The notes below the pieces were generated by a model. That model searched no databases and was not told the DNA's origin. It saw only the letters and a list, made by a program, of their open reading frames with translations. 64,000 nucleotides of DNA, taken from positions 886,320 to 950,319 of the forward strand of contig CAUYUJ010008113.1 in assembly GCA_963575745.1 (NCBI GenBank). The letters run 5' to 3'. Shown here in pieces: positions 43,761 to 53,499 of the stretch (its first letter is position 1; every line of letters starts with the position of its first letter). This DNA comes from Prorocentrum cordatum (lineage: Eukaryota > Sar > Dinophyceae > Prorocentrales > Prorocentraceae). Both the position numbers and the translations under genes were made by a program.

Positions 43761-44570
43761 CTCTTAGATGGCCCGAACAGGCCTTCCAGGGCACCAGCCG
43801 CAGCACCAGCACAGGCAGCAACAACATCAGCAGCACCACCACCAGCAGCAGCACCAGGGATCACACTCTTTGGTTCCCTCCACATCCTCTGCTTCCTCCT
43901 CCTCTTCCTTTCCTTTCCCCTCGCCCCCACGCGGCCCTCAGGGATGGCCCGAAGAGGCCTTCCAAAGCCACCCCCCTGATCCCAAATATCTCTCGGTTCA
44001 TCCTGGTTGCTCGCTTTGTTTCCCTCGATGTGTCCCTTCGTCCCTTTTCCCGTCATCTCTCGTGGGCAGGGCTTCTGAATGGGCTGGTGGGGATATTTGT
44101 TGTTCGCGAGCGCAAGCGGAAGAGCCGCGCGCCGTCAGGAAGATGCCGAAGCAATGACTTAAATTATACGGCCGAAACCGGAACTGGGCGCGTGCAGAGA
44201 GCAAAGGAAAAAATGCGATTAAGCGGCGGGGCGCGCTCAACCAGAACTCTAACGGACCAGAGCCGAAGGCCAGTGCCGAGCCAAAATGGCAGTGGGTCCG
44301 AAGGCGGCCACATGGCAATAACGACGCTCCCGCCATACCTCCCCGCGGCGTTGTGGCTGCATGTGCCGAATGCAGAACCTACACCGCTTTGCAGTCGACG
44401 GCACGGTGCTCCGAGACCACACCCACGCAAGCGAGCGTGAACCAGCGCTCGGTGATAGCCTGCATCCAAAAGCCGCCCAGTCGGGAAGCATCCTGGTCAA
44501 GCAAGCAGCGCACCACGGGCGAATCCTGACCCCCGAGCAGATCCAGCGTAGGAGCTAACAGTGGGGAAGC
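43761..44570. other. CAGCAC tract and unique DNA
   Basis: CAGCAC/CAACAT trinucleotides at about 43,795-43,857. At 44,278-44,290 the minus strand reads GCCATTTTGGCTC, a 13-base match to the spliced leader, with no second leader beside it. No gene accepted. Confidence 0.35.
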
Positions 44571-45410
44571 CAGTGCAACTCCTGCGGGGGGACAGCCGCA
44601 GGAGCATGGACGGGCCAGACAGCCTGGAGAGGCCACCGATTTATCTCCTGGCACCAGCGCCCCTGGAGGGAGCGCCGGGGGCCGGGGCCGCACTGCGGGT
44701 GGCGGTCGCAGCTAACAGCCGCAAAGATAATGAAGTCACCGGGCGTGCCCGTGCACCTCCTGCGGGGGACAGCCGCAGGAGGAGGTCCGGCCAGACGGTC
44801 CAAGAAGTTCATTGCCTGCTGACCCCAGCGCCCCGGGGGGAACGCCGAGGGCCACGGACGTACCGTGGGTGGCGGTCGCAGTTAACTGCTGCCGAGCGAG
44901 TACTACAGTCTGCGGGGGGACAGCCGCAGGAGGGTGGGCGGGGCAGACAGCTCGGAGGGGGCAAACAATGCACCGCCTGGCGCCCGCGCCCCTGGACGGG
45001 GGCGCCGAATGCCAGGCCGCGCTGCGGGTGGCGGTCGCAGCTAGCAGCCGCAAAGATAGTGAAGTCAGCGGGCGTGCCCGTGCACCTCCTGCGGGGGGAC
45101 AACCGCAGGAGGAGGACGGGCCAGACGGTCCAGGAAGTTCATGGCCAGCTGGCCCCAGCGCCACGGGGGGAGCGTCGAGGGCCACGGACGCGGGTTAAGT
45201 GGCGGTCGCAGCTAACAGCCGCAGAGCAAGTAGAGACAGGGTGGGCCCGATCGGGCCTCATCGATCGGCTGGTCAGCCTGGCCGAGGCCCGCCTCAGCCG
45301 CAGGCGCGGGGCGGTGGTCTGCAGAGGGGGGGGGGCAGGAGACCCCGCAGGACCCGAGGGGCCGCACGAGACTGCCCAGTGCTCTGGTAGGGTGCAGCTA
45401 ACAGCCGCAC
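44571..45410. repeat. About 170-bp repeat with CTCCTGCGGGGGGACAGCCG
   Basis: Five units start with TCCTGCGGGGGGACAGCCGC, continue with a GGCCAGACGG/GGCCAGACAG word and a CCAGCGCCCC word, and end GTGGCGGTCGCAGCTAACAG. Alternating subtypes (GCAAAGATAGTGAAGTCA ends against GCCGAGCGAG/GCAGAGCAAG ends) suggest an approximately 335-bp higher-order unit. Confidence 0.8.
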
Positions 45411-45499
45411 AAAAGGAGGGGAAAAATCCGCCGACCCCTTGGGGATCATCGGCGTGTGAGATGCTTCCCCCTCCCCAAACCCCTCCCCCGGGAGCCCGG

Positions 45500-47170
45500 T
45501 CCGGTCGATTTGGAGGGGGGGGGGGGTCCGGCGCGAGCGGGGGGGGTCCGGGACGAGCGACTCACGGGGCTTTTCCGGGCCCAAGAGGGCCTCAAGACGG
45601 GCCAAGAAGCCCCCAAGAGGCCTCCAAGACGGCCCACGAAGGCTCCGAGACGCCAAACGACCGGTCCAAGACGCCCACGATGGCCCCAAGACGGGCCAAG
45701 AGGTCTCCAAGACGGCCTCCGAGGTCCCAAACAAGCCTCCCAAGAGGGCCCAAAGAGTCTAAAATTGTTGATTTTCCCGAGTGTTTTTCGACGTTTCTTG
45801 CTTTCCCGCCTTTCCGGCTTCCCGACGCTCCAAGACGGCCAAAGAGGCCCCAAAGATAGCCCCAAGATGGCCCAAGAGGCCCCCAAGACGGCCTCCAGAC
45901 GGCCCAAGACGGCCCCAAGACGGCCCAAGAGGTCCCCAAGACGGCCCAAGAGGGCCGATTTGGAGGGGGGGAGGGGGCCGGGACGAGCGCAGCACGGCCG
46001 GGACGAGCGGTTCCAGGGCTTTTCCGGGCCCAAGAAGGCCTCAAGACGGGCCAAGAAGCCCCCAAGAGGCCTCCAAGACGGCCCACGAAGGCTCCGAGAC
46101 GCCAAACGACCGGTCCAAGACGCCCACGATGGCCCCAAGACGGGCCAAGAGGTCTCCAAGACGGCCCCCGAGGTCCCAAACAAGCCTCCCAAGAGGGCGT
46201 AAAGAGTCTAAAATTGTTGATTTTCCAGTGTGTTTTTCGACGTTTTTTTGCTTCTCCGCCTTCCCGGCTTTCCGACGCTCCAAGACGGGCAAAAAAGGCT
46301 CCAAAGATAGCCCCAAAATGGCCCAAGAGGCCCCCAAGACGGCCTCCAGACGGCCCAAGACGGCCCCAAGACGGCCCAAGAGGTCCCCAAGACGGCCCAA
46401 GAGGGCCGACTTGGAGGGGGGGGGGAGCCGGGACGAGCGCAGCACGGCCGGGACGAGCGGTTCCAGAGCTTTTCCGGGTCGAAGAGGGCCTCAAGACGGG
46501 CCAAGAAGCACCCAAGAGGCCTCCAAGACGGCCCACGAAGGCTTCGAGACGCCAAACGACCCCTCCAAGACGCCCAAGATGGCCCCAAGACGGGCCAAGA
46601 GGTCTCCAAGACGGCCCCCGAAGTCCCAAACAAGCCTCCCAAGAGCGCCCCAAGAGTCTAAAATTGTTGATTTTCCATTGTGTTTTTCGATGTTTTTTGT
46701 TTTTCCGCCTTTCCGGCTACCCGACGCTCCAAGACGGGCGACGAGGCCCCAAAGATAGCCCCAAGATGGCCCAAGAGGCTCCCAAGACGGCCTCCAGACG
46801 GCCCAGGACGGCCCCAAAACGGCCCAAGAGGTCCCCAAGACGGCCCAAGAGAGCCGATTTGGAGGGGAGCGGGAGGGCCCGGGACGAGCGCAGCACGGCC
46901 GGGACGAGCGGTTCACGAGGCTTTTCCGAGCCCAAGAGGGCTTCAAGACGGGCCACGAAGCCCCCAAGAGGCCTCCAAGACGGCCCACGCAGGCCCCGAG
47001 ACGCCAAACGACCGCTCCAAGACGCCCAAGATGGCCCCAAAACGGGCCAAGAGGTCTCCAAAACGGCCCCCGAGGTCCCAAACAAGCCTCCCAAGAGGGC
47101 CCCAAGAGTCTAAAATTGTTGATTTTCCATAGTGTTCTTCGACGTTTTTTCCCCAAGAGGCCCAAGACGG
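45500..47170 (-). repeat. 450-bp tandem satellite, four copies
   Basis: GATTTGGAGGGGG-type marks at about 45,509, 45,958, 46,409 and 46,856 give periods near 450 bp. Each unit has GACGAGCG, GCTTTTCCGGGCCCAAGA, about 200 bp of CCAAGACGGCC words, and one AT-rich island with AAAATTGTTGATTTTCC. Islands align with the 34 kb and 41 kb satellites. Periods are not uniform multiples of three, which argues against coding. Confidence 0.9.
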
Positions 47171-47687
47171 CCCAAGACGAGAAAGTGTCACATGTGGCGG
47201 CTCTCCTCGTCCTCGTCCTCGTCCTCCTCCTTCTCCTCCTCTTCATCCCTCCGCCTCATCCACACCATCACCATCACCATCACCATCGCCAACATCATCA
47301 AGCCTGGATATACAACGCGTAACAAGTTAGGACATCCGTGATCCCTCGCGCAAAAACCATCGAGACAGCTGGGCGGGCGCGGTGGCGGGACTTGCCGCAG
47401 GCAGCTGGATAAAAAAAGAAGGGAGCAGAGGAGGAAGAGGAGGCGGCCACGGGCGCCACAGAAGCGGACTTCGGGCCACGCGACCCCCGCAGCCGAGGGC
47501 CGACGGCCGCGCGCCCAGACGGCCCCCAGCCCCCTGCGGAGAGGAGGGTGCGACTGGCGCGGCACGGCAGCACGGGCATGCTGGCAGGAGTTTGACGGGG
47601 GGGCGATGAACGGGGCGGCGAACTGGCACAGAAGTTGCTGAACGTTTCCGGCCCTTCTCGTCGCCACGGCTGTATTCCTTCTTGAAA
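47171..47687. other. GTCCTC and CATCAC tracts, then GC-rich DNA
   Basis: Trinucleotide tracts at about 47,205-47,290. The rest is CpG-rich with no gene recognised. Confidence 0.5.
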
Positions 47688-48320
47688 TCCCACCAGCCCT
47701 TTGGGTGTGAGTGGTTTAAGGAGCTCTCTCTGTCCTCAACCCCCCTTCTTCCCCTTCGGGGAGGGGTTTACCCCTCCCCCCACCCCCTCCCCCTGGACCT
47801 GGACAGGGAGTTCCGCGGGTCGTCAGGGGGGTCTTTTTCGACGTCTGGGAGGGCAACAAAAAAAATCCGACCCTCACGAGGATTCTGGCCCCGAGGGGGG
47901 GGGGGAGTTTGGTGCCCCAGCTCGTTTTTGAAGCAAAACTCATTGATTTTACCATGGTTTCGGGCCCATTTTGGGCTTCTGAGGGGGCAGCGCTGATCGT
48001 CCTTCATAGCAAAATTATTGATTTTATGAAGGTTTTGGGCTCATTTTTTCCTTCTCAGACGGCAGCGCTCATTTGCGCTTCTCAGGAGGTCGCAAGAGGC
48101 CCCAAGATGGCTCCAAGAGGCCTCCAAGAGGCCCCCAAGAAGCCTCCAAGAGGCCCCCAAGAGGCCCCCAAGAGGCCCCAAGAGGCCCCCAAGAGGCCCC
48201 CAAGAGGCCCCCAAAAGGCCCCAAGAGGCCCCAAGAGGCCCCCAAGAGGCCCCCAAGAGGTCCCCAAGAGGCCCCCAACAGCCCCAAGAGGCTCCAAGAG
48301 ACCCCCAAGAGGCCCCACGA
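47688..48320 (+). repeat. Dispersed compound element E, copy 2
   Basis: ACCAGCCCTTTGGGTGTGAG, hairpin CCCCTTCGGGGAGGGG, TTTACCCCTCCCC, two TCATTGATTTTACC / TTATTGATTTTATG units and then pure GAGGCCCCCAA 12-bp satellite (48,095-48,310), in the order seen at 43,117. Confidence 0.75.
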
Positions 48321-48715
48321 GGAGCCCGAACGACTCACACCAGGACGAGGCGCCCGAACGACTCACACCACGAAGAGCCCGAGCGACTCACACCACAAGG
48401 AGGTGCCCGAACGACTCACACCAGGACGAGGCCCCGAACGACTCACAACACGAGGAGCCCGAACGACTCACACCGGGACGCGGGCCCCGAACGACTCACA
48501 CCACGACGAGCCGGAACGAGTCACACCAGGAGGAGGGGCCCGAACGACTCACACCAGGACGAGGGGCCCGAACAACTCACACCACGAGAAGCCCGAACGA
48601 CTCACGCCAGGACGAAGAGCCCGAACGACTCACACCACGAAGAGCCCGAACGACTCACACCAGGAAGAAGGGCCCGAACGACTCACACCAGGACGAGAAA
48701 CCCCAAACGACCCAA
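48320..48715. repeat. 27-28-bp GCCCGAACGACTCACACCAG array
   Basis: About 14 units of GCCCGAACGACTCACACCA plus GGACGAGG/CGAAGAG/GGAAGAAGG variants. Confidence 0.9.
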
Positions 48716-49330
48716 ACCACGAGGAGCGCTTTCTCTCCCTCCTCCTCCGCCTCGTCCTTCCCCCGCTCCCCCCACAATGAGGATGTACAAGGAGGCGGGG
48801 GGAAGGAGGAACAGGGGAGATATGCGGGGCCAGGCGGACACACGCCTGAAAACCACGACTGTCGGCATGCTTCGCATGAGTTGCTGCTGTGATATGGGCT
48901 GGTGGGGATACGCGAAGCGTAAAGAATTCTGATCAGAACGCGCCCCAGAACAGGCCCAGGAGACGACTTTGGACCCTGGACTAGAACCCCCCCTCACGCC
49001 AAAGAGGCCCCAAAAAGCCCCCGACGTGACTCCGATCGAATTGCAATGCATCACCGCTGTTGCAAACCAACGCCGACGACTGGCCAACCCTTCTGTCGCC
49101 ACCCACTCCCGCGCCCATGTACCACCCGCCGACGGCGGCACGAAAAACACGCACATCCACGCACGAATAAATGTGACCCTCGGCGGTGCGCACACCTCAA
49201 AGTCACCTTTGCCCGGGCGCGAATGCACAGTTTCTCGCCCCGATGTGGGTTGACTGACTTCCCCATCACCCCCTGCCATCGCTAAGTTTGGGCCCGCGGC
49301 CCCCGCCCGCCACCCGCCGCCCACCCCCCG
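48716..49330. other. Unique spacer, nothing identified
   Basis: Mixed DNA with no repeat or coding signature that I can support. Confidence 0.35.
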
Positions 49331-49332
49331 CC

Positions 49333-49735
49333 GCCGTCGACGTCGACGTCGACGACGACGCCGCAGGATGGATGAGGCCGAAAGCTCCAGCCGCAGACTT
49401 GCTCACCATCGTCGCCGTCGCGGTCGTCGTCGCCGCCATCGTCGTCGCCCCCGTCGTCGCCGCCCCCGCCGCCGTCGTTTTATTAGTTGTCGTCGTCATC
49501 TGGGTCGTCGTCGTTGTCGTCGTCTTCGCCGTCGCCGCCATCCGCGTTGCCGGCGCCGCCGCCGCCGCCGCCGCCGCCGTCGTCGTCGTCGTCGCTTCGT
49601 CGTCGTCGTCCTCGTCGTCGTCGTCGTCGTCGTCTTCGCCGTCGTCGTCGTCGCCGTCGCCGCCGCCGCGGCCGCCGCCGCCGCCGCGGCCGCCGCCGCC
49701 GCCGCGGCCCCCCGTCCAGCGCGCCCTTCCCTCAC
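49333..49735. repeat. GTC/GCC trinucleotide tract
   Basis: About 400 bp of GTC and GCC repeats. Poly-Val, poly-Ala, poly-Arg, poly-Ser and poly-Asp frames are artefacts. Confidence 0.95.
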
Positions 49736-50096
49736 GCCCGACGATGCATTTTTTTGGCAACGTCGGCACTCAGAGGTCTGGGCTCTTTCCCCGGGACCGG
49801 TGGTTCAGCCTGAATCGTTTGTCGACGGCCCTGGGGCCAGGAAGCGGCCTCCCGAGGCCGAGAACGCTGTAAACCTTCCTTCGCATCTTTTCTGCGTCGG
49901 CTGGGCGCCCGAGCAAGCGCCCGACATCATTGCAGGCATAAAAAAAGTCAGAACCGATCAGCGTCATCGACATGGGCGGTTTCCCCCGGGGTCGTAGGCG
50001 ACCCGATGGTGGTTCCCCGGGGTCAGATTGCCACCCCGGGTTCGTTTTTGATGGCCCCAGGGCCGGACAAAACGGGCCCCAGAGGCCACAATCGAG

Positions 50097-50129
<33 letters not shown>

Positions 50130-50293
50130 CGATAACATAAATTCACGAAAAAATCTGCCAAACAAAATGATAAAAAGTGGAAGGGGGGAGGAGGAGAGGG
50201 TCGCCAAAGCCCTTCGGGGAAACCCTCCACGTCGACCTAAGGGAGGCTGCGCCAACACTTCGCAGCGACAGCCAGCGGCGGGCGAGCGCGGCG
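49736..50293. other. Spacer with 27-base poly(A)
   Basis: A pure A-run lies at about 50,099-50,125 on the plus strand. Frames on both strands around 49,810-49,990 look protein-like (minus: FFYACNDVGRLLGRPADAEK; plus: VGWAPEQAPDIIAGIKK). Only one can be real, and I cannot decide between them. The A-run could be a retroposed tail of plus-strand material. Confidence 0.35.
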
Positions 50294-50953
50294 TCACGCC
50301 CAGGCAGGGCAAGGCACTTTCACAGGGTGGGCGCCCTTCCTGACGAAGCGCAACGGCTGCTGGCTCGGCTGCTGGCTCGCAGGCTTTTTCTTGACCCCCG
50401 CGGCACCGGCAGGCTTTTTCCTGACCTCCACGGCGCTCGCTGGCTTTGTCTTGATCTCGACGCGGGGCTGGACCCGCCGCGCCTCCTGCCTGCACATCGC
50501 GCGCTCCTCCATCCTGCGCATCTTGCTGCGACCCACCACGTCGGACCCGAGGCCACCGTCGTTTCCCCCGGTCGTGTTCTTGCCCCAGTTCACGACGGCA
50601 TTGTTCAGGCGCAGGACCTCGCCATCTTGGCGGAACGCCCGGCGGCTGATGTGGACGTCCTCCAGCTCCACCCACTCCTCGCCGCGGTTGCCGTTGTCGG
50701 AGCACGCCCCAGCCTCGCCGAAAACCCAGGGGCGATTGAGGCTGCCCACCAGCGTCCCCTCCAGAAAATTGAATCCGACAGAGGCGGTGTCCGACATGTA
50801 AAACGGGTTGTGCGTCTGCTGTAGGCCCCATACCCTGGCGCGGTGCCCAGCCGCGAAAGCGCCGGTCCACCGGAACATCGCTGGCAAATCCGTCACAGCT
50901 TCCGCTTCACGATGCTCGGTTGCAGTCGTGATGTCTGCGATGTCGTCTTGGAT
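50294..50953 (-). CDS. Unrecognised protein-coding exon with KKPA tail
   Basis: The minus strand is open from beyond 51,316 to the TGA at 50,294. The confident part starts after an acceptor-like CGTGTGCAG (AG at 50,955-50,954), in phase 0. It encodes about 219 residues of natural composition: DDIADITTATEHREAEAV, YMSDTASVGFNFLEGTLVGS, RPWVFGEAGACSDNG then EEWVELEDVHISRRAF, LNNAVVNWGKNTTGGNDGG, and a basic tail with three KKPA/TKPA words and a Gln/Pro/Ser stretch. KKPA-rich tails are common in dinoflagellate proteins. I do not recognise the fold. If the frame extends upstream, the first ATG is at 51,154. A GTG at 51,316 is preceded by more open frame and is not a credible start. No membrane segment is visible in the confident part. 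Confidence 0.55.
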   Translation of the reverse strand: MQDDIADITTATEHREAEAVTDLPAMFRWTGAFAAGHRARVWGLQQTHNPFYMSDTASVGFNFLEGTLVGSLNRPWVFGEAGACSDNGNRGEEWVELEDVHISRRAFRQDGEVLRLNNAVVNWGKNTTGGNDGGLGSDVVGRSKMRRMEERAMCRQEARRVQPRVEIKTKPASAVEVRKKPAGAAGVKKKPASQQPSQQPLRFVRKGAHPVKVPCPAWA

Positions 50954-51416
50954 CTGCACACGTGGCGGTGGCGGTGGCACTGGGCCCCACGTCCACCGTG
51001 GGGCCCAGTGGGAAGATTCGCATGTAAGTATGCCCCATGCCGTCACACCCTTTGCACGCGCCGTGGCCTCGCACATGGCCAAGTTGACCCATAATGACTC
51101 CTGGACAGTCCCCAAAAAAAACTCCCGACCGCTACCGAAACGGCTCGAAGACATTCCCGAGCCCAACCTGGCTCCATTATGCCTCTCAGATGGCCCCAGA
51201 TGAGACCACGACCGCCCGCGGTGTCGCCGTCCGCTCGGACACCCCCGCGGAACTGCCCGAGACCCTCTGGCAGTGGCGGCGAACAGACACCAAACAAATA
51301 TCACTCGCCTTTTCACCCCTTCGCAGCTTCTACTGCCCCCCGATTGGCATAAACAAGGGGTCGGCGGTGTGGCGTAAGCCTAAGAATCTTTCGCCTGAAA
51401 CATACTGAAAATCGGC

Positions 51417-52870
51417 CTGGGAGCGACAAACGCGGTGGTAGCCGAATGCCGCCCACGACCAAGAGCGGGGTGAAATGGCAGCTAGCAGCTGCAGGATGCT
51501 GGCTAGTGGCCCCGCCAGAGACAAGTCGATGCCCAGCAGGAGTGCATGCAGCTAACAGCCGCAGAGCGATGGGAAAAAAGGTTACACCTGGACATCCTGA
51601 TGCACGGCTGGAGTGCAGCTGGCGTCGCAGTGAGGTGGGGGATTGCTTCGCCTGAGACGTCCTGGTCGTCTGGTAGGGTGCAGCTAACAGCCACAGAAAG
51701 GTGGGGTAGGTTATCTTCGCCTGAGAGATACTGATGTTCTGTGGCTAACCACGGAACGTGGGAGGAAGCTCCTGCTTTGATGTCGTCTCCTGAAACAGAG
51801 AAGTCCGCATGCTTCGCGCTGGCACTGCATGAGTACGCCTAGGGCTCTGGCAGGGCGCAGCTAACAGCCGCAGGAAGGTGGGGAGAAGTCTCCGCCTGAG
51901 ACATGCAGGAGGTCAGCCTAGCCATCCTCAAGCAACGCGATGCCACCGCAGGAGAACGCCACGTGCTCTGGTAGGGAGCAGCTAACAGCCGCAGGAATGT
52001 GGGAAAAGGTTCCGCCTGAGACATTCCGGTGATCTGCCTGGGAGCGGCAAACGGGGGGGTGGCCGAATGCCGTCCACGGCCAGCGGGGGAAGTGGCCAGA
52101 GAGACGAGCTCGCAAAAGCACCGCATGAGACTGCCAAGTGCTCTGGTAGGGTGCAGCTAACAGCCGCAGGAAAGCGTGACAAAATGCTGTCGCCTGAGAC
52201 ATACTGGTGACCTGCCTGGGAGCGGCAAACGGGGTGGTAGCCGAAAGCCGTCCACGACCAAGAGCAGGGTGAGGTGGCAGCTAGCAGCTGCAGGATGCTG
52301 GGCAGTGGTCCCGCCGGAGACGAGTCGATGCCCAGCAGGAGCGCAGCTAACAGCCGCAGAGCGATGGGAAAAAAGGTTACACCTGAGACATCCTGATGCA
52401 CGGCCGGAGTGCAGCGGCAGTAGCAGGGAGGTGGGGGACTGCTTCGCCCGAGGCGTCCTGGTCGTCTGGTAGGGTGCAGCTAACAGCCGCAGATTGGGTG
52501 GGAAAGGTAATCTTCGCCCAAGACATACTGATGCTCTGTGGTAAGCCATGGGACGTGGGAAGAAACTCCGGCTTTGATGTCGTCTCCGGAACTGCATGAA
52601 GACGCCTAATTAGGTAGGGCGCAGCTATCAGGAAGGAGGAAGATGATTCCGCCTGAGGCATGCAGGAGGTCAGCCTGGCCATCCTCAGGCAACGCGATGC
52701 CACCGCAAGAGAACGCCAAGTGCCCGGGTAGGGTGTAGCTAACAGCCGCAGGAATGTGGAAATAGGTTCCGCCTGAGGCATGCCGGTAAACTGCCTGGGA
52801 GCGGCGCGCGGGGGGGTAGCCGAATGCCGTCCGCGGTCAGGAGCGGAGGAAGTGGCCAGAGAGACTGTCA
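51417..52870. repeat. About 0.8-kb higher-order repeat of GCAGCTAACAGCCGCAG units
   Basis: Monomers of about 90-130 bp carry GGTAGGGTGCAGCTAACAGC and TCGCCTGAGACATACTGG-type words. The block from CCTGGGAGCGACAAACGCGG at 51,417 recurs at 52,216 (799 bp), and a second landmark at 52,034 recurs at 52,793 (759 bp), giving two higher-order copies. The GCAGCTAACAGCCGCA word is shared with the array at 44,571-45,410. Confidence 0.85.
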
Positions 52871-53499
52871 GCCCAGCCACGAGGGGGCAGACGGCTGGGG
52901 GAGATGGCGGTCGAGGCGGGGCCCAGAGGGCACCGGCCCCGGGGGAGATTGGAAGGTGCAACCGAGGAGCCAGGTCGGGAGCAGCAAGTAGCTGCGAAAA
53001 GGAGGGGAAGGCACACCTCGCCACCGAGAGGCCTGTGCAGGGTAGGGGCAGCAGGGGGCAGCAAAGAGGCCGCAATGGCACTAGCAGTAAAAGGGCCACG
53101 GACGGGCCCGATCCCCGGTCGCCATAAGCGAGCCGGGGAGGCAGCAGTCATCCAGGGGAGAGGGGCCGCAAGGCGCCCCAAGGAGGGGACCTAGTGCCTG
53201 GGGCGGGCCATGAGCCCCAGCCTGGCGCGTCCGAGGTAGCATTAGCACGCCGGAGTGACGCGCGCGGCGGCAGGCCGCCCGCTGACCGGGAGGGCGGGGC
53301 CCGCCGGGCCCAGGTTGCGTCACTGCGGTCGGTTGGGCCCAAGAGGAAAGCCCCGACCGACTGAGCATTCGGAGTGCCATCGGGGTCCGTAGTCCTGCTG
53401 CGCTTAGCGACCCTTCCTCCGCGAAGCCCTTTGCCTTTACCCTTGTCGGGGTTGTCCGTGAGCATGGCCCTCGCGCGGATGCGCGCGCGCACTGCCCCC
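52871..53499. other. GC-rich spacer
   Basis: Only a residual GCAGC-type word continues from the array. No gene is accepted. Confidence 0.35.

Noticed and set aside
44561-47132. Frames of 150-430 residues rich in Arg-Pro-Lys-Arg-Pro
   Set aside because: They span CCAAGACGGCC satellites. The 450-bp periods differ by 1-4 bases between copies, so no reading frame is conserved from unit to unit.
48320-48715. CRISPR-like direct repeats of 27-28 bp
   Set aside because: There are no unique spacers: variation is confined to a few bases of a continuous tandem repeat, in a eukaryotic context.
49810-49990. Short genes on either strand near the poly(A) run
   Set aside because: Both strands give protein-like text of equal quality and no splice or homology evidence decides between them.
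51154-51316. N-terminal signal peptide of the KKPA-tailed protein starting at 51,316
   Set aside because: The apparent start is a GTG with open frame upstream. A eukaryotic start there is not credible, and an acceptor site at 50,955-50,954 explains the coding block better.
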